A DNA stretch of 64,000 nt from NCBI RefSeq assembly GCF_008757455.1, contig NZ_VCMV01000007.1, positions 1-64,000 on the forward strand, written 5' to 3'. Source of the DNA: Microvirga brassicacearum (lineage in GTDB: Bacteria; Pseudomonadota; Alphaproteobacteria; Rhizobiales; Beijerinckiaceae). Shown one piece after another: positions 33,724-42,777 of the stretch (the stretch's first letter is position 1; the number at the start of each line of letters is the position of its first letter). Both the position numbers and the translations under genes were made by a program. A model generated the notes under the pieces. The model ran no database searches and had not been told where the DNA came from. It worked only from the letters and a program-made list of their open reading frames with translations.

Positions 33724-34733
33724 GGGGTTCCTCCGGCTGATTCTTGCGTGTCGATGGCTCTGCCCGCGCCGGCATTGGCGGCGCGGGCGTGAGCAAGGGT
33801 GGCGATGGCGGTATCCTGCACGCCGGTTCCGGTGAGGTCGCACAGGGTGATGGTGTCGGGGCTTTCCCGTCCCGGCGCTTGTCCGGCGATCACCTGTCCC
33901 AGTTCGGCGAACGACCGATCGGGTGCGATCAGGCCGGCGCGGATCGCGTGGTGGAGTTCGCCGAGACGCCGCGTCTGCGCCAGGCTGTCGGCGAAGTAGG
34001 AAACGCGCGCGAGGACGGCAGGCTCGATCTCGTTCTTGTGCTCGGAATCCGAGCCCATGGCCGTGATGTGCTGGCCCGGGCGCAGCCATTCGGCTTTCAA
34101 GATCGGCTGCTCGGCCGGGGTCGTGGTGACGATGATTTGCGCGCCGTCGCAGGCGGCCTCGGGCGTGGACGCGGCCTCGACCGTGATGCGAAGCGAATGC
34201 GCCATCTCTCGCGCCGCCGCCTCGGCCTTCGCAGGCTCGCGCGCCCAGATCCGCGCACGGGTGATCGGCCGCACCAGTGTGAGTGCTTCAAGCTGCAGCC
34301 GTGCCTGGATGCCGGCGCCAAGGATCGCGGCGGTGTGTGCGTCGGGCCTTGCCAGGTGCTTCGCCGCGACGGCGCCCGCGGCAGCCGTGCGCACATCGGT
34401 GAGATAGCCGTTATCGAGCAGCAAGGCCTCCACGAGGCCGGTCCTGGTGCTGAGCAGGATCATCAGACCGTTGAGGCTCGGCAGGCCCAGCTTGGGGTTA
34501 TCGAAGAAACCGGGGCTGACCTTGATGGCAAAACCATCGAGGCCGGGCACATAGGCGGTCTTCACATCCACCTCGCCGCGATGCTCAGCAATGTCGAGCC
34601 GCAGGATCGGCGGCATCACCACGGCCTTGGTGGCGAGAGCCGCAAACGCGTTCTCCACACAGGCGACCACGCTCGCATCGAGCCGCACGACATTGCGAAG
34701 ATCGGGTTCGGTGAGCACGAGCATCCGGGCCAT
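33720..34733 (-). CDS. eutC: ectoine utilization protein EutC (ornithine cyclodeaminase family)
   Basis: The product has 337 residues of the ornithine cyclodeaminase/mu-crystallin family, a Rossmann-fold NAD(H) enzyme. Visible are VKTAYVPGLDGFAIKVSPGF, the nucleotide-binding AAILGAGIQARLQLEAL, TTTPAEQPILKAEWL and ITAMGSDSEHKNEIEP. In ectoine gene clusters EutA, EutB and EutC are linked to converting 5-hydroxyectoine to ectoine. Its ATG overlaps the eutB stop by one base. The precise reaction is not settled by sequence. Confidence 0.9.
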   Translation of the reverse strand: MARMLVLTEPDLRNVVRLDASVVACVENAFAALATKAVVMPPILRLDIAEHRGEVDVKTAYVPGLDGFAIKVSPGFFDNPKLGLPSLNGLMILLSTRTGLVEALLLDNGYLTDVRTAAAGAVAAKHLARPDAHTAAILGAGIQARLQLEALTLVRPITRARIWAREPAKAEAAAREMAHSLRITVEAASTPEAACDGAQIIVTTTPAEQPILKAEWLRPGQHITAMGSDSEHKNEIEPAVLARVSYFADSLAQTRRLGELHHAIRAGLIAPDRSFAELGQVIAGQAPGRESPDTITLCDLTGTGVQDTAIATLAHARAANAGAGRAIDTQESAGGTP

Positions 34734-35737
34734 CAGCCGCGCCCTCCGGCGGATATCGCTCTATCCGGAGTTCCATCGACGATCCGACGATGCTGTGCTT
34801 CATCGATGTTGCGGCCCGAAACCACGATGACGGTGGGCCCGCGCGTCTCGACCTTGTTCGCCAGAAGCGCCGCGATGCCGACCGCTCCTGCGCCTTCAAC
34901 CGTTTCGTCCTCCACCGAGAAAGCATGGCGGATTCCGTGCGCGATCTCCTCCTCCGACAAAAGCACCACGCCATCGAGCAGGTCGCGGCACATGGCAAAG
35001 GTGTATTGGTTGGCCAACCCGATGCCGCCGCCAAGCGAATCGGCCAGCGTTTCCAGTTCTTCGACGAGAACGGGTTTTCCCGCGCGCAGGCTTTCGTCCA
35101 TCGCCGCGCCGCGCGCCATGGAGACGCCGATCACGCGGGCTCCGGGAAGTTTGCTCTTGATCGCTGCGGCGACGCCGGATGCGAGCCCGCCGCCGGAAAG
35201 CGGAACGAGAATGAGTTCAGCATCGGGGCGATCCTCGGCGATTTCCAGACCGAGCGTCCCCTGTCCGGCGATGATGGCCGCATGATCGAATGGCGGAACG
35301 GCGATGAGGCCTTCCTCACGCACCAGACGCTCGACTTCATCCTGCGCATCGTCCTGCGAGCGCCCGACAATGCGCACCTCCGCGCCGAGAGCGCGCACGG
35401 CCTCAACCTTGTTGGCGGGAACGAGAGCCGACATGCAGATAACCGCCCGCACACCTTCGACCTTGGCAGCGTGGGCGAGGGCGCGGCCATGATTGCCGGT
35501 GGATGCGGTGACAAGGCCGTGCCGACGCGCTTCGCTATCCAGCGACAGAACGGCGTTGGTCGCGCCGCGCAGCTTGAAGCTGCCGGTTGTTTGGTGGTTT
35601 TCCAGCTTGAGAAAAACCGGAGTGCCGCAGCGCGTGGACAGGCTGGCGGAAGGAATGAGAGGCGTGCGCTGAATGCTGCTGGCGATGCGCTCTTGGGCCT
35701 GCCGGATATCGTCGAGCCCGATTGCAGCCCTCATCAC
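34733..35737 (-). CDS. eutB: ectoine utilization protein EutB (threonine dehydratase-like)
   Basis: The product has 334 residues, a fold-type II PLP enzyme. The PLP lysine is in TTGSFKLRGATNAVL, the phosphate-binding loop in PLSGGGLASGVAAAI, and ASTGNHGRALAHAA is the asparagine loop. It resembles threonine/serine dehydratases; in this cluster it is probably the hydroxyectoine-specific EutB. It is the first catabolic gene after enuR, across a 205-nt gap with a palindromic operator candidate. No eutA precedes it. Confidence 0.9.
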   Translation of the reverse strand: MMRAAIGLDDIRQAQERIASSIQRTPLIPSASLSTRCGTPVFLKLENHQTTGSFKLRGATNAVLSLDSEARRHGLVTASTGNHGRALAHAAKVEGVRAVICMSALVPANKVEAVRALGAEVRIVGRSQDDAQDEVERLVREEGLIAVPPFDHAAIIAGQGTLGLEIAEDRPDAELILVPLSGGGLASGVAAAIKSKLPGARVIGVSMARGAAMDESLRAGKPVLVEELETLADSLGGGIGLANQYTFAMCRDLLDGVVLLSEEEIAHGIRHAFSVEDETVEGAGAVGIAALLANKVETRGPTVIVVSGRNIDEAQHRRIVDGTPDRAISAGGRG

Positions 35738-35779
35738 AGGGAGCCTGCCGAGCGAACCGCATCAAGGATGTTCCGGCTC

Positions 35780-35792
35780 CGGCCGAGGCCAG
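35780..35792. repeat. intergenic 13-mer, copy 2
   Basis: CGGCCGAGGCCAG lies 43 nt upstream of the eutB start, identical to the copy upstream of the dehydrogenase gene (28332) and to one upstream of tolC (55231). Confidence 0.4.
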
Positions 35793-35897
35793 CGCCCAAC
35801 GCGTCTGCGTGAGCCGCATTGGGAGAAATCGTTCCTGCTGGCCTGGAATGCATCGGTCACCTCGCTCAGGACAAAGCGATCGTGTAATGCACCAAAA

Positions 35898-35925
35898 TTC
35901 ATGTCAATAATTATATTGTCATGAA
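35898..35925. promoter_or_regulatory. 28-bp imperfect palindrome ahead of eutB
   Basis: TTCATG-T-CAAT (35898-35908) and ATTG-T-CATGAA (35915-35925) are mirror arms; 11 of 14 base pairs match. It lies in AT-rich DNA within an otherwise GC-rich spacer, 161 nt upstream of eutB and 18 nt after the enuR stop. It is the best candidate operator for EnuR or the Lrp-type regulator. Confidence 0.5.
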
Positions 35926-35942
35926 ACAATCCGCAACTCGGC

Positions 35943-37403
35943 TCAGGCGATCGAACTCACGTCAAAGACCGGTGGCAATTGCTCGAAGGTTCGCCGCACG
36001 ATCTGCAGCGCATCACTCAGAGCCGCATGCGAGAGCCGGCCTCCCAGGCAGATGCGAATGCCGCCCTCGCAGCTTCCGCCAGCCATGAAGGGATCGGAGG
36101 GCGTGACGGCGATCCGGCTTTGCGCGAGCGCCCGCACGAGGCCATCTTCGGTCCAGCGCGGCGGCACTTTCAGCCATGCGCACAGGGAGAGCGGGTGGGT
36201 CTGGGCGATGTGATCGCTCAAGCTCTCAGTCACGATCGCTTGACGCGCCCGCGCTTCCCGGCGCTGCACGTCGATCAGGTTGCGAGCGGTGCCGTCCTCG
36301 ACCCAGCGTGTGGCAATCTCGGCCGGAAGGTTGGTGGCGCTCCAGGTCGTCACACGCATGATGCTGGCGACGCGGATGCCGTATTGCGGTGGCACGACCA
36401 GATAGCCGACTCGCAGGCCGGTCATGACGGATTTGGTGAAGCTCGTGACGAAGAAGCCGAGATCGGGCAGGAGTTCGGTGATCGATGGAAGCGCCGCATC
36501 CAGCAACGGCTTGTAGACTTCATCCTCCACCACGAACACACCGTAACGGCGCGCCACGTCGGCGATGGCTCGCCGCCTTTCGGCGCCCATCACGTGGCTC
36601 GTCGGGTTGCCCAGCGTAGGCACGAGCACCAGCGCCGTCACGCCGCCGCCCGCGCAGGCATCCGCGAAGGCCTCCACCAACACGCCTTCGCGATCGGTCG
36701 GCAGCCCGCGCAGGCTGAATCCCAGCACGTTCGCGAGGCCGATGATGCCGTGATCCGTCAGGCTCTCAGTCAGAACGATGTCGCCGGGCTGGACGACGGC
36801 GGCGACCGCCAGAAACAGGCCATGGGCCGCCCCGTTGGTGATGAGGATGCGATCCTTCTCGGCATCGACGCCCAGACCCTTGAGCCAGCCCTGTGCGGCC
36901 GCGCGATGCCGATCGAGGCCGGCGATCGGCCGGCATGGGCGCATGAAAGTGCTGTTGTCGAGTTCTGCGAGATCCGCCATGACGGCGCGGGATGCGCGTT
37001 CGTGCGCCTCGGTATAGACGGCCCGGACGATGGACAGATCCATCGCCTCGCCTGGGTTCCGGTCGAGCATGAAACGGTCGGCCTTCTCGGTGACGCGGCT
37101 GCGCACGAAAGTGCCGCGGCCAACCTCGCCACGCAGGTAGCCCCGCCGTTCCGCCTCCTTGTAGCTCAGGCTGACGGTCTGCACGGACACGCCCATGCGG
37201 CGCGCAAGGTCCCGATGGGTCGGCATCTGCGCCAGGGCCGGCAGGATGGCTGCGTCGATGTCCGCGATGATCCGCTCCGCCAATAGCTTGTGTTTGGTCG
37301 CTCCCCGGCGCTTGGCGAGCGTCGGGCGCCACGTGGCAAGATCCGATGCGTCTTGGACGGGGCTCGGGGCGAGGTCATTCGGGGGAGAAACTTGTTCACG
37401 CAT
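35943..37403 (-). CDS. enuR: MocR/GabR-type regulator EnuR of ectoine catabolism
   Basis: The product has 486 residues. An N-terminal GntR winged helix (MPTHRDLARRMGVSVQTVSL, then GEVGRGTFVRSRV) is fused to a class I aminotransferase-like domain with the PLP lysine in TSFTKSVMTGLRVGYL. EnuR proteins repress ectoine import and breakdown genes until PLP-bound lysine captures a diaminobutyrate derivative made by DoeA. The position at the head of the ectoine operon supports this. It is divergent from an AsnC/Lrp gene across about 60 nt. Confidence 0.9.
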   Translation of the reverse strand: MREQVSPPNDLAPSPVQDASDLATWRPTLAKRRGATKHKLLAERIIADIDAAILPALAQMPTHRDLARRMGVSVQTVSLSYKEAERRGYLRGEVGRGTFVRSRVTEKADRFMLDRNPGEAMDLSIVRAVYTEAHERASRAVMADLAELDNSTFMRPCRPIAGLDRHRAAAQGWLKGLGVDAEKDRILITNGAAHGLFLAVAAVVQPGDIVLTESLTDHGIIGLANVLGFSLRGLPTDREGVLVEAFADACAGGGVTALVLVPTLGNPTSHVMGAERRRAIADVARRYGVFVVEDEVYKPLLDAALPSITELLPDLGFFVTSFTKSVMTGLRVGYLVVPPQYGIRVASIMRVTTWSATNLPAEIATRWVEDGTARNLIDVQRREARARQAIVTESLSDHIAQTHPLSLCAWLKVPPRWTEDGLVRALAQSRIAVTPSDPFMAGGSCEGGIRICLGGRLSHAALSDALQIVRRTFEQLPPVFDVSSIA

Positions 37404-37465
37404 GGGATTGTCTCGAAGGAATGTCCTGAGATATTCATTACATTGGAATGGGGTGCTGGATAGCC

Positions 37466-37930
37466 ATGAAGCTCGATAAAATCGATTTGAAAATTCTAGC
37501 AGCTCTCCAGATCGACGGTCGGATGACCAAGCTGAGACTTGCGGAGGCCGTCAATCTGTCCCCGACCGCCTGCTGGGAACGTCTGAGCCGGCTGGAGAAA
37601 AGCGGTGTCATCACCGGCTATACCGCGCGCATCAACCCGGAGAAGTTTGGGCGGCGCACGACGGTTCTCGTCGAGATCATGCTCAAGAGCCACCAGCAGG
37701 CGGATTTTCAGCGCTTCGAGACCGCCATCATGAAGGAGCCCAGCATCATTTCGTGCGACGCGACCGGCGGCGGGGTCGATTATATTCTCAAAGTCGCCGC
37801 CGATGATATCGACGCCTATCAGCGGCTGATCGACCGGCTCCTGACGCAGGAACTCGGGATCGATCGGTATTTCACCTACATCGTCACGAAGAGCGTGAAG
37901 GCCAGCGACCTTACGGCGCCGTCCCTGTAG
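37466..37930 (+). CDS. Lrp/AsnC-family regulator (AsnC/DoeX-like)
   Basis: The product has 154 residues from [20 protein letters not shown], the standard Lrp N-terminus; an ATG six codons earlier is the alternative. The helix-turn-helix ([20 protein letters not shown]) is followed by an RAM ligand domain ([20 protein letters not shown]). Ectoine degradation clusters often carry such a gene (asnC/doeX) beside enuR. It is divergent from enuR and likely tunes the cluster in response to an amino acid. Confidence 0.87.
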   Translation: MKLDKIDLKILAALQIDGRMTKLRLAEAVNLSPTACWERLSRLEKSGVITGYTARINPEKFGRRTTVLVEIMLKSHQQADFQRFETAIMKEPSIISCDATGGGVDYILKVAADDIDAYQRLIDRLLTQELGIDRYFTYIVTKSVKASDLTAPSL

Positions 37931-38102
37931 CGTTGGTCCACTTCCTGTCGCGGACGCTGCCAGTCAGGACGGTCGCGCATCTGCCCTTAGGTCAGATCAG
38001 GATAGTCCGAATCCCCTAACCGACTTTTTACCTGTCGCGCCCGATGGTGCCCTGAAGCGTCGGCCCTTGGGCTGTCGCGCACCCTTGGAGCCTATCGAGA
38101 TC

Positions 38103-40679
38103 ATGCGACCGAACCACCAGCCAGCGCCTTGCCCGCAGACCAGCCCGGATTCGCGTCCGACCGAGCCGAAGCTGCCCTATGCTGGCGGTCCGTCCGCGGG
38201 CGGCATTCAGGAAGCAGCGGCCCGCGCGTGGAAAACGCCCTGGTCGGAAGCGGGACTTCCCGAGCCGGGCTGGTGGAAGGCATTCGCGGTCGACAAAAAC
38301 GTCAGATCGACCCGAACACCGCGTCGGGTCGCGCCTGATCAGGCCACGATCGCCGCCAAGGCATCGGCCATCGTGGAGGCTGTCACCAAGACATTGGAGC
38401 CCCGGCCGATCCGCGAAGAAGCAGCGCTCCTTGCGGAAAGAGCCGAGGAAAATGCGGTGCGGAGCCGCATCGCGGATTTGCACAGCGCCTTCCGGCCCGA
38501 AGCTTCAAGGCAGGGCGAAGAGGGGGCTGACACGGCGGGCGACGGTCAACGTCTGGACGCACGGATCAAAGCCCTGCAGGACGCCGCCCGCGTGGATCGC
38601 GAGCCGCCGATCGAGAACGAGCCGCTCCTGACCCGGTCGCGCGGTGGTGCTGTGCGCCGGCAAGTCGTCACGACGGTCGACCAAGGCGAGGTAGCTGAGG
38701 CGACCGCCTCTTTCGGCTGGATGGAGCACACCTACGCGGTCAAAATCCTCTCGTTGAACGGGTCGTATGACTTCTCGGTGAGTCCCGCGGCCGAAAGTTT
38801 CGAGATGGCCAGCACCGCTGAAGCGGGCGCGGCTCATAGCACCATGAATGCGGAATATGTTTCCGGGTCGGCGCTGCCCCCAGTGCTTGTCGATGAGACG
38901 GCCCCGCAAAGTGAAAGCACGTTTGTCGAAGCTCCCGCGAATTCTCCCGAAGTCGATGCCGACTTTCTGTGGCTCTACGACAACCGGACGCCTGCCCGCG
39001 CGGTGAGCCCCGCACCCGAGCCGGAGACCGACGAACCCGTCATCCGCGTCCCGGAAATTACCATGAGAGAGGTTGTGGTTCGCGCGGAAGTCCCGGTTGT
39101 GCGGCCGTCGACGCAACTCGTCCCCTTCGTGCGCCACGAGACGACAGGCGAGGGGGTTTACGAGTTGCCGGACCTCGCCTACCTCGCAGAGGCCCCGAAA
39201 ACCGAAGGCCCGGTTCTGACCGAAGATATCCTCGAGGAATCCGCTGGCCATCTGGAAAAGGTCATTCGCGATTTCGGCGTCAAGGGCGAGATCATTCATG
39301 TCCGTCCGGGGCCGGTCGTGACTCTCTACGAATTCGAGCCCGCGCCTGGAACCAAATCGGCGCGTGTCGTCGCGCTCGCCGACGATATCGCCCGCTCGAT
39401 GAGTGCCGTCTCGGCGCGCGTCGCGGTCATTCCGGGCCGCAACGCCATCGGCATCGAGTTGCCGAACGAGACGCGCGACACGGTGTATCTGCGCGAGCAG
39501 CTGGAAAGCGACGATTTCAAAGCCTCGCGGCAGAAACTCCCGCTGTGCCTCGGCAAGACCATCGGCGGCGAACCGGTGATCGCCGACCTCGCCCGCATGC
39601 CGCACCTGCTTGTCGCCGGCACCACCGGCTCGGGCAAGTCGGTCGCCATCAATACCATGATCCTGTCGCTGCTTTACCGTTTCACGCCGGAGCAGTGCCG
39701 CCTGATCATGGTCGATCCCAAGATGCTCGAATTGTCGGTCTATGACGGCATTCCGCATCTGCTGACGCCCGTCGTTACCGACCCCAAGAAGGCGATCATC
39801 GCACTGCGCTGGGCGGTGCGCGAGATGGAGGATCGCTACAAGAAGATGTCGAAGCTCGGCGTGCGCAACATCGACGGCTTCAACGTGCGCGTGTCCGAAG
39901 CGAAGGCCAAGGGCGAAGTCATCACCCGCACGGTCCAGACCGGGTTCGAGAAGGAGACCGGCCAGGCGGTGTACGAGGACGAGATCATGGATCTCGAGCC
40001 GCTGCCTTACATCGTCGTGATCGTCGACGAGATGGCCGACCTGATGATGGTCGCCGGCAAGGAGATCGAGGGCGCGATCCAGCGTCTGGCGCAGATGGCG
40101 CGCGCGGCCGGCATCCACGTGGTGCTGGCGACCCAGCGCCCGTCGGTCGACGTGATCACCGGCACCATCAAGGCGAATTTCCCAACCCGGATCTCGTTCC
40201 AGGTCACCTCCAAGATCGACAGCCGCACCATCCTCGGCGAGATGGGCGCCGAACAGCTTTTGGGCCAGGGCGACATGCTCTACATGGCGGGCGGCGGCCG
40301 CATCACCCGCGTGCACGGCCCGTTCTGCTCCGACGAGGAGGTCGAGAAGGTGGTGGCGCATTTGAAGCGGCAGGCCAAACCGGTTTATGTCGAGGCAGTC
40401 ACGGCGGATGACGAGGAAGAACTCGACGCCGAAGAGAGCCCGGTTTTCGACGAAGGTGATTTCGGACTTGGCGCCGGCGATCTCTACGATCAGGCCGTGG
40501 CGGTCGTTCTCCGGCACAAGAAGGCCTCGACCTCCTACATCCAGCGCCGCCTGCAGATCGGCTATAACCGCGCCGCGTCGATCATGGAGCGCATGGAAAA
40601 GGAGGGCGTCGTCGGCCCAGCCAACCATGCCGGCAAACGGGAGATCCTGATCGAGCTGGACAGCCGGGCGTTCGATTGA
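38103..40679 (+). CDS. ftsK: FtsK/SpoIIIE-type DNA translocase without membrane domain
   Basis: The product has 858 residues. Residues 1 to about 370 are Pro/Ala/Glu-rich, low in complexity and hydrophilic, with no membrane spans. The motor starts near 380 ([20 protein letters not shown]): Walker A GTTGSGKS at 506-513, Walker [13 protein letters not shown] near 640, then [17 protein letters not shown]-terminal gamma winged helix ([20 protein letters not shown]) would read KOPS DNA motifs. The motor should pump chromosomal DNA, as FtsK does at division with XerCD. Lack of the four N-terminal spans is unusual for a sole FtsK, so a second, membrane-bound copy elsewhere is likely. A TTG start 12 codons upstream is possible. 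Confidence 0.9.
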   Translation: MRPNHQPAPCPQTSPDSRPTEPKLPYAGGPSAGGIQEAAARAWKTPWSEAGLPEPGWWKAFAVDKNVRSTRTPRRVAPDQATIAAKASAIVEAVTKTLEPRPIREEAALLAERAEENAVRSRIADLHSAFRPEASRQGEEGADTAGDGQRLDARIKALQDAARVDREPPIENEPLLTRSRGGAVRRQVVTTVDQGEVAEATASFGWMEHTYAVKILSLNGSYDFSVSPAAESFEMASTAEAGAAHSTMNAEYVSGSALPPVLVDETAPQSESTFVEAPANSPEVDADFLWLYDNRTPARAVSPAPEPETDEPVIRVPEITMREVVVRAEVPVVRPSTQLVPFVRHETTGEGVYELPDLAYLAEAPKTEGPVLTEDILEESAGHLEKVIRDFGVKGEIIHVRPGPVVTLYEFEPAPGTKSARVVALADDIARSMSAVSARVAVIPGRNAIGIELPNETRDTVYLREQLESDDFKASRQKLPLCLGKTIGGEPVIADLARMPHLLVAGTTGSGKSVAINTMILSLLYRFTPEQCRLIMVDPKMLELSVYDGIPHLLTPVVTDPKKAIIALRWAVREMEDRYKKMSKLGVRNIDGFNVRVSEAKAKGEVITRTVQTGFEKETGQAVYEDEIMDLEPLPYIVVIVDEMADLMMVAGKEIEGAIQRLAQMARAAGIHVVLATQRPSVDVITGTIKANFPTRISFQVTSKIDSRTILGEMGAEQLLGQGDMLYMAGGGRITRVHGPFCSDEEVEKVVAHLKRQAKPVYVEAVTADDEEELDAEESPVFDEGDFGLGAGDLYDQAVAVVLRHKKASTSYIQRRLQIGYNRAASIMERMEKEGVVGPANHAGKREILIELDSRAFD

Positions 40680-40709
40680 GGCGACGGCGCCGGATCAGCT
40701 GCCCCGTCG

Positions 40710-40743
40710 CTGATGCGGAGGAGCGATCGCTCCTCCGCATCAG
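40710..40743. terminator. 34-bp perfect palindrome between ftsK and the HPF gene
   Basis: CTGATGCGGAGGAGCGA is followed at once by its exact reverse complement. It sits between two convergent stops, 31 nt after ftsK and 15 nt after the HPF-like gene. As RNA it forms a long stem on either strand, so a bidirectional terminator is likely. No T-tract is present. Confidence 0.65.
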
Positions 40744-40757
40744 TTGCGAAGGACAGC

Positions 40758-41123
40758 TCAGGGGCGCGCATCCGCGAACGGAATCGTCGTCCTGCTCGGG
40801 CGTCGAGCACGGTTGTCCCTGACCGCGCGCTTCTTGCGGCGCAGCTGCTTTGCCGCCTTTTCGATCGCCACGTTGAAAGCCTGGTAGCAATCCGTGCCGA
40901 GGCCGCCTGCTGAAATCATCTTGAAGGAGCCGATCTGCAAGTTCACGGCGCAGCGAAACAGCGGTCCCTCACGGCTGAAATACACGGGCGCCGCCACCAG
41001 TTCGCCGAAGTATTTTTCCGTGATGCGAAGAACGCTCTCGCGGACATGCTGCGGCAGCGCCTGACCGAGATCGACATTCGCGCTTTTGACCGTGATGACG
41101 TTGTCCAAACCGTCGAATTCCAT
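40758..41123 (-). CDS. HPF/RaiA-like ribosome-associated protein
   Basis: The product has 121 residues from MEFDGLDNVITVKSANVDLG. The beta-alpha-beta pattern and the text CAVNLQIGSFKMISAGGLGT plus DCYQAFNVAIEKAAKQLRRK match the ribosome hibernation/30S interface factor fold, with a basic tail (RRKKRAVRDNRARR). It probably binds the small ribosomal subunit during stress or stationary phase. The start is chosen for GGAGG 5-6 nt ahead; an ATG four codons earlier is the alternative. It lacks the C-terminal dimerisation domain of long HPF. Confidence 0.75.
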   Translation of the reverse strand: MEFDGLDNVITVKSANVDLGQALPQHVRESVLRITEKYFGELVAAPVYFSREGPLFRCAVNLQIGSFKMISAGGLGTDCYQAFNVAIEKAAKQLRRKKRAVRDNRARRPSRTTIPFADARP

Positions 41124-41292
41124 CAAGACCTCCATGAGTTCGATGACGAGCCGTGGTCCGATCGAGAAAAAATCCTGGTCGCGCGATCGGAACCAATCTC
41201 ATCCAAAAGATAAGGCTGCGGCCGAGCTTTTTCATCATCCTGCGCCGAATGGTCCCGTGCCGGCGTTCGTGGGCGCGCGAAACGACCGCACG

Positions 41293-41317
41293 GGAACTGG
41301 CGCGCGGTCTTGTCGTT
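41293..41317 (+). promoter_or_regulatory. EcfG-type general stress promoter
   Basis: GGAAC (41293-41297), a 16-nt spacer and CGTT (41314-41317) match the alphaproteobacterial EcfG consensus exactly, 27 nt ahead of the cysteine hydrolase ATG on the same strand. One such match per 64 kb is expected by chance, but its position and orientation favour function. Confidence 0.5.
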
Positions 41318-41343
41318 CAGACGAAGACACACGATGGCTCCCG

Positions 41344-41949
41344 ATGGCTGAATCCTTGCAACGACCGCTGGGTCCAAACGCGCTGCATTTGTGCCTGGAT
41401 ATGCAGCGGCTGTTTTCTCCCGATGGACCTTGGCCGACACCCTGGATGGAGCGCGTACTGCCGACGGTTGCGGCGGTCGCCGAACATGCGCCGGCCAGGA
41501 CCATCTTCACGCGGTTCATTCCGCCAAGGCGCGCCGAAGACATGCCGGGCACCTGGCGGCGCTATTATCAGAAATGGGCGGTGGCGACACAGGAGCACCT
41601 CGACCCGCGCCTGCTCGAACTCATGCCCGCGCTCCAGCGGCTGGTTCCTCCCGCGAGTGTCTTCGACAAGCCGGTCTATTCGGCATTTGCCGGGCATCGG
41701 CTATCGGACGAGTTGAAGAACCGGCAGATCGACACGCTCATCGTGACGGGATCGGAAACCGACGTCTGCGTCCTCGCCACCGTCCTGGGTGCCGTCGATC
41801 ACGGCTATCGCGTCGTGCTCGTATCCGACGGTCTCTGCAGTTCCTCCGACGAGGGACACGACACGTTGCTGTCGCTTTACCGTAAGCGTTTCAGCGAGCA
41901 GATCGAGACGGTCGAAAGCGACGAACTTCTCGAGAGTTGGAGGCTGTGA
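41344..41949 (+). CDS. cysteine hydrolase (isochorismatase-like)
   Basis: The product has 201 residues from MAESLQRPLGPNALHLCLDM. The catalytic Asp is in CLDMQRLF and the nucleophile Cys in TGSETDVCVLATVLGAVDHG, with the cis-peptide region before it; the Lys in RRYYQKWAVAT is a candidate third residue. Family members hydrolyse amides or vinyl ethers, including nicotinamide and N-carbamoyl compounds; no substrate can be named. The frame is open 86 codons upstream but overlaps the divergent HPF gene. An EcfG-type promoter lies just upstream, which suggests stress induction. Confidence 0.83.
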   Translation: MAESLQRPLGPNALHLCLDMQRLFSPDGPWPTPWMERVLPTVAAVAEHAPARTIFTRFIPPRRAEDMPGTWRRYYQKWAVATQEHLDPRLLELMPALQRLVPPASVFDKPVYSAFAGHRLSDELKNRQIDTLIVTGSETDVCVLATVLGAVDHGYRVVLVSDGLCSSSDEGHDTLLSLYRKRFSEQIETVESDELLESWRL

Positions 41950-42214
41950 ATGGTGACGCTTGCGGCCGTAGGATGCGAGCCGGACTGCCGGCGTGACCGT
42001 TGCCGTTTGGTCACATCGCGCGAAACACCACAAATTCGGAAAGCCCCGGGCCACGATAGCGCGCGACGGCGCTGGGCTTTTATGCTAAAGTTGGGAACAC
42101 GCAGGTAGTCAGGTCCCCTTCCTGATTACCCCGGAATTTTCCGAGAAATTATTCACACAATGCTACGTTTGTCGCGTGGATAAGTGTTCGTTGTAGTGCG
42201 TGATGGGAGTCGAG

Positions 42215-42670
42215 ATGTCCGAGGAAGAAGTCGAGTGCGTTGCCGAGGAACTCGCCAAAGTTGGCGGAGTGGCATGGTATCCGGGTCGCGAGCCCAACGC
42301 GATCCTACGGGTGGTAAGCGACCGATATCGCGACAGGGCGCGCGTTGCGATTGCGGCGCTCGAACGGCTGAGAGCCAGTCGTCAGCAAAGCGGCACGATA
42401 GAGCTTCAGTCCGGTGAAGATCCGGATTTTGCCGGAATCGTCCCCATGCGGACGGCCGAGGAAATCCAGGTCGGCAGCATCGTGATCTACCGTCCGCCGG
42501 GCGACCTCAGGGCTATTGCCTGCCGCGTCACCAAGCGTGAAGGGACCGCCGTATACCTCGTTCCGTGCGAACGCGCCGATATCGGCTGGGTCGAGATCAA
42601 TGGAATCGTTCCCTCGGCTGGGCATGGCGAGCGGGTCGAGGGAGAAAAAGCCAATAGCGAGCAAGGCTGA
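42215..42670 (+). CDS. hypothetical protein with AraIAIAxLxRLR-type N-terminal module
   Basis: The product has 151 residues from MSEEEVECVAEELAKVGG. GGGAG lies 5 nt before the ATG. Residues 1-50 are an acidic, helical module ending ARVAIAALERLR. Residues of about 75-135 look like a small beta-barrel (EIQVGSIVIYRPPGDLRAIA, AVYLVPCERADIGWVEING), of unknown role. No signal peptide is present. The first module recurs in the 64-residue protein just downstream. I do not recognise the family. Confidence 0.6.
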   Translation: MSEEEVECVAEELAKVGGVAWYPGREPNAILRVVSDRYRDRARVAIAALERLRASRQQSGTIELQSGEDPDFAGIVPMRTAEEIQVGSIVIYRPPGDLRAIACRVTKREGTAVYLVPCERADIGWVEINGIVPSAGHGERVEGEKANSEQG

Positions 42671-42777
42671 AGCGTGGGGATTGCGCCCTAGGGGCATGGC
42701 GACTACCCCATTGTATTCCTTGCGCAGTCAGGCTGTTCGAACCGAACCTTCCAGCATCTGCAAATGGGGAGCTTCGG

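Noticed and set aside
38505-40628. Open frame of 707 codons antisense to ftsK
   Set aside because: No export or domain features, and the sense strand has clear FtsK motifs.
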